This document shows positions 62,553 through 64,000 of a stretch of 64,000 bases of DNA, piece by piece. Both the position numbers and the translations under genes were made by a program. Each line of letters starts with the position of its first letter. Positions within the stretch are counted from its first letter, which is position 1. The notes beneath the pieces were generated by a model. It saw nothing but the letters and a program-made list of their open reading frames with translations, ran no database searches and was not told the origin of the DNA. Source of the stretch: Roseofilum acuticapitatum BLCC-M154 (GTDB taxonomy: Bacteria; Cyanobacteriota; Cyanobacteriia; Cyanobacteriales; Desertifilaceae); assembly GCF_030068475.1 (NCBI RefSeq), contig NZ_JAQOSP010000133.1, forward strand, positions 1-64,000. Direction: 5' to 3'.

Positions 62553-64000
62553 ATGCTGCCATTAGTTTCTGTTTTGATTTTCTCCCAAATTCCAGTTCCC
62601 CCTTCTCAACCCGCTCCCATACCCATAAATCCCGCCCCTAGACCCACCCCTCAACCCAGTCCGAAACCGACTCCACCTCCCCTCCCCCCTCCAGAGCGGT
62701 TAAGTCCTCTTGAACAAATTCCCCAACTCGATCCCTTGCCACAATTTGAATTTTTACAACCCACAGAAGTCCGTCCCCTATCCGGGCAACTGGATCAAAT
62801 TCCGGTCTTTAATAGTAATAGTCCCGAACTGGTGAAAACCGAAGGCATTCTCTTATCCACTTTTCCGCAACAGGGAATGCGCTATCCCCAGGCACACCTC
62901 AATTATCCCTTAGAGGGCAGATTTGATATTTTTGCCCATCATATTTCTCGCGCCCGGACTCAAGCGGAAATTCGCTCATTTTTTCAAGGAATTTTAGTCT
63001 ATAACCCCACAGATAAACCCATAACTCTAAGAGTCTTGGAAGGAGCCAGTTATCTCACTCGCCCGGATGCCATTTTTATCGATTTACCCGAAATTGTTGA
63101 TAATCGCTTAGGAACCATCTTTTCCGGCCCAGGAAGTCGGGCCGTAGGGGATGTTTTGCGCGGTCGCAAACAAGGGACTTGGCCCGATGTGATGGTGATT
63201 CAACCCGGACAGGTGCAGCAATTGATGAATCTTCCCATTCCTGCGGGAACGGTGCTTCCCACTTCCAATGGTCGCTCTACTTTATTGCGGGTACAGACAG
63301 ATGGCCCAGTTCATGTAGCTAATTTAGCCATGCTTTCCCCGAAAAACCCGGATGGTACAGAGCGCGTCCCCACATTGCAGGAATGGCAGAATTTATTGGT
63401 GAATGGGACATTATCAGGCCCAAGGGATTTACGACCGACTCCGATTGACAATAAAACAACAAACTTTCCAGCTCAGTTTATTTATGGTCGAGTGGCGGGA
63501 ATTTCCCAGGGTTCACAATGGACAACCACATTAACAGATAATCCCCAGTCACCCGATTTAACGATTCCTAAAGCGGGACGGGCGATCGCCTATGGATTGA
63601 GTTTACTCCATCGCGGTCGCTTGGGTACAGGGCAAATCCAAAGCGCTCCGATGTTAACCCGCTATCCGGATACGGCCTATTTTGGCCATGGCAACTATGG
63701 AGTTGAATATAATTTAACCCTGCCCTTGTATAACAATACCCAGAAAACCCAAAGGGTTACTATTTCTTTGCAAACCCCCTTAAAAGATGATGGCACACAA
63801 GGACTATTAATGTTTTTAGAGCCTCCAGAAGATCGGATCTTTTTCCGGGGAACCGTGCGAATTGTACATCGCAATTCCCAGGGACAAGAGACAGAACGCT
63901 ATGTGCATCTCGTCCAACAGCGAGGACAACGGGGAGAACCCTTATTAGAGTTAACCCTGGCTCCGGGCGATCGCCAACAAGTGCAAGTCGATCTCATTTA
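62553..64000 (+). CDS. DUF3370 family protein, 3' truncated by the window
   Basis: The reading frame opens at ATG 62553 and stays open for 482 codons to the right edge, so the C terminus is missing. The protein begins MLPLVSVLIFSQIPVPPSQP, a signal-like start followed by a Pro-rich stretch. Then EVRPLSGQLDQIPVFNSNSP, RARTQAEIRSFFQGILVYNP and a long beta-rich domain follow, matching DUF3370. An envelope or periplasmic location is likely. Its activity is not known. Confidence 0.8.
   Translation, partial: MLPLVSVLIFSQIPVPPSQPAPIPINPAPRPTPQPSPKPTPPPLPPPERLSPLEQIPQLDPLPQFEFLQPTEVRPLSGQLDQIPVFNSNSPELVKTEGILLSTFPQQGMRYPQAHLNYPLEGRFDIFAHHISRARTQAEIRSFFQGILVYNPTDKPITLRVLEGASYLTRPDAIFIDLPEIVDNRLGTIFSGPGSRAVGDVLRGRKQGTWPDVMVIQPGQVQQLMNLPIPAGTVLPTSNGRSTLLRVQTDGPVHVANLAMLSPKNPDGTERVPTLQEWQNLLVNGTLSGPRDLRPTPIDNKTTNFPAQFIYGRVAGISQGSQWTTTLTDNPQSPDLTIPKAGRAIAYGLSLLHRGRLGTGQIQSAPMLTRYPDTAYFGHGNYGVEYNLTLPLYNNTQKTQRVTISLQTPLKDDGTQGLLMFLEPPEDRIFFRGTVRIVHRNSQGQETERYVHLVQQRGQRGEPLLELTLAPGDRQQVQVDLI

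Overview
The window is chromosomal DNA from a cyanobacterium, almost certainly a filamentous one. Evidence seen: the HIP1 octamer gcgatcgc recurs throughout, heptanucleotide short tandem repeats sit in many gaps, and several genes belong to families largely confined to cyanobacteria and plastids (CRR7, DUF2854, DUF2996, DUF2499, DUF3593, DUF3370, a Ycf29/Rre1-type regulator, Vipp1/PspA paralogues). A fraC-fraD-fraE operon, whose known role is keeping filament cells joined, argues for a multicellular filament. The genus cannot be fixed from the sequence.

Layout. 0-2 kb: a palindromic dispersed element, a HicBA toxin-antitoxin pair and a glutaminase. 1.8-5.4 kb (minus strand): a signalling operon of a TPR protein, CheB and a response-regulator adenylate cyclase. 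5.4-5.9 kb: seven 54-bp tandem repeats. 5.9-11.8 kb (minus): larE, fraE, fraD, fraC, two PspA/IM30 proteins and a SPOR-like membrane protein. 12.3-16.4 kb: a small Cys protein, cysK, and a large fusion of cyclic-nucleotide, degenerate AAA and membrane polyferredoxin domains.

16.6-26.1 kb is an accessory island: two Uma2 nucleases, DUF1810, a truncated DUF4258-like/DUF2283 pair, an ABC exporter, a two-gene STAND module, an RHH/PIN toxin-antitoxin pair and a small HD hydrolase. The STAND module is the most exciting item. A 122-aa protein ends in a short motif that is repeated at the N terminus of the neighbouring nSTAND-WD40 receptor. The motif resembles RHIM-like bacterial amyloid signalling motifs, and the receptor carries eleven nearly identical WD40 repeats whose differences cluster at a few codons.

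26-37.5 kb: DUF2996, acetolactate synthase with a zinc ribbon, a pentapeptide/TPR protein, a RuvX/YqgF-like nuclease, oligoendopeptidase F, a repeat-rich 800-bp gap with a GUN4-like fragment, YaaW plus an O-antigen-ligase-type membrane protein, a PIN toxin with a HicB-like partner and a serine-hydrolase-like protein. 37.6-47.2 kb: an outer-membrane-type protein, ferredoxin-sulfite reductase, crr7, DUF2854, a histone-deacetylase-like hydrolase, then an NtcB-like regulator with an NtcA-type promoter heading an operon with a TrpD-like protein and a GTPase, and DUF2499/DUF3593. 47.3-64 kb: a full-length, intein-free dnaE, an orphan gp25-like baseplate protein, a Ycf29/Rre1-type regulator, rsmI, a response-regulator kinase followed directly by ureF-ureG, a phosphodiester glycosidase, thrC with a MoaD/ThiS-like protein, SirB1-like and MORN proteins, and a DUF3370 gene running off the right edge.

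No tRNA, rRNA, CRISPR array or intact insertion sequence was recognised. The mobile signal consists of small palindromic elements and toxin-antitoxin pairs.
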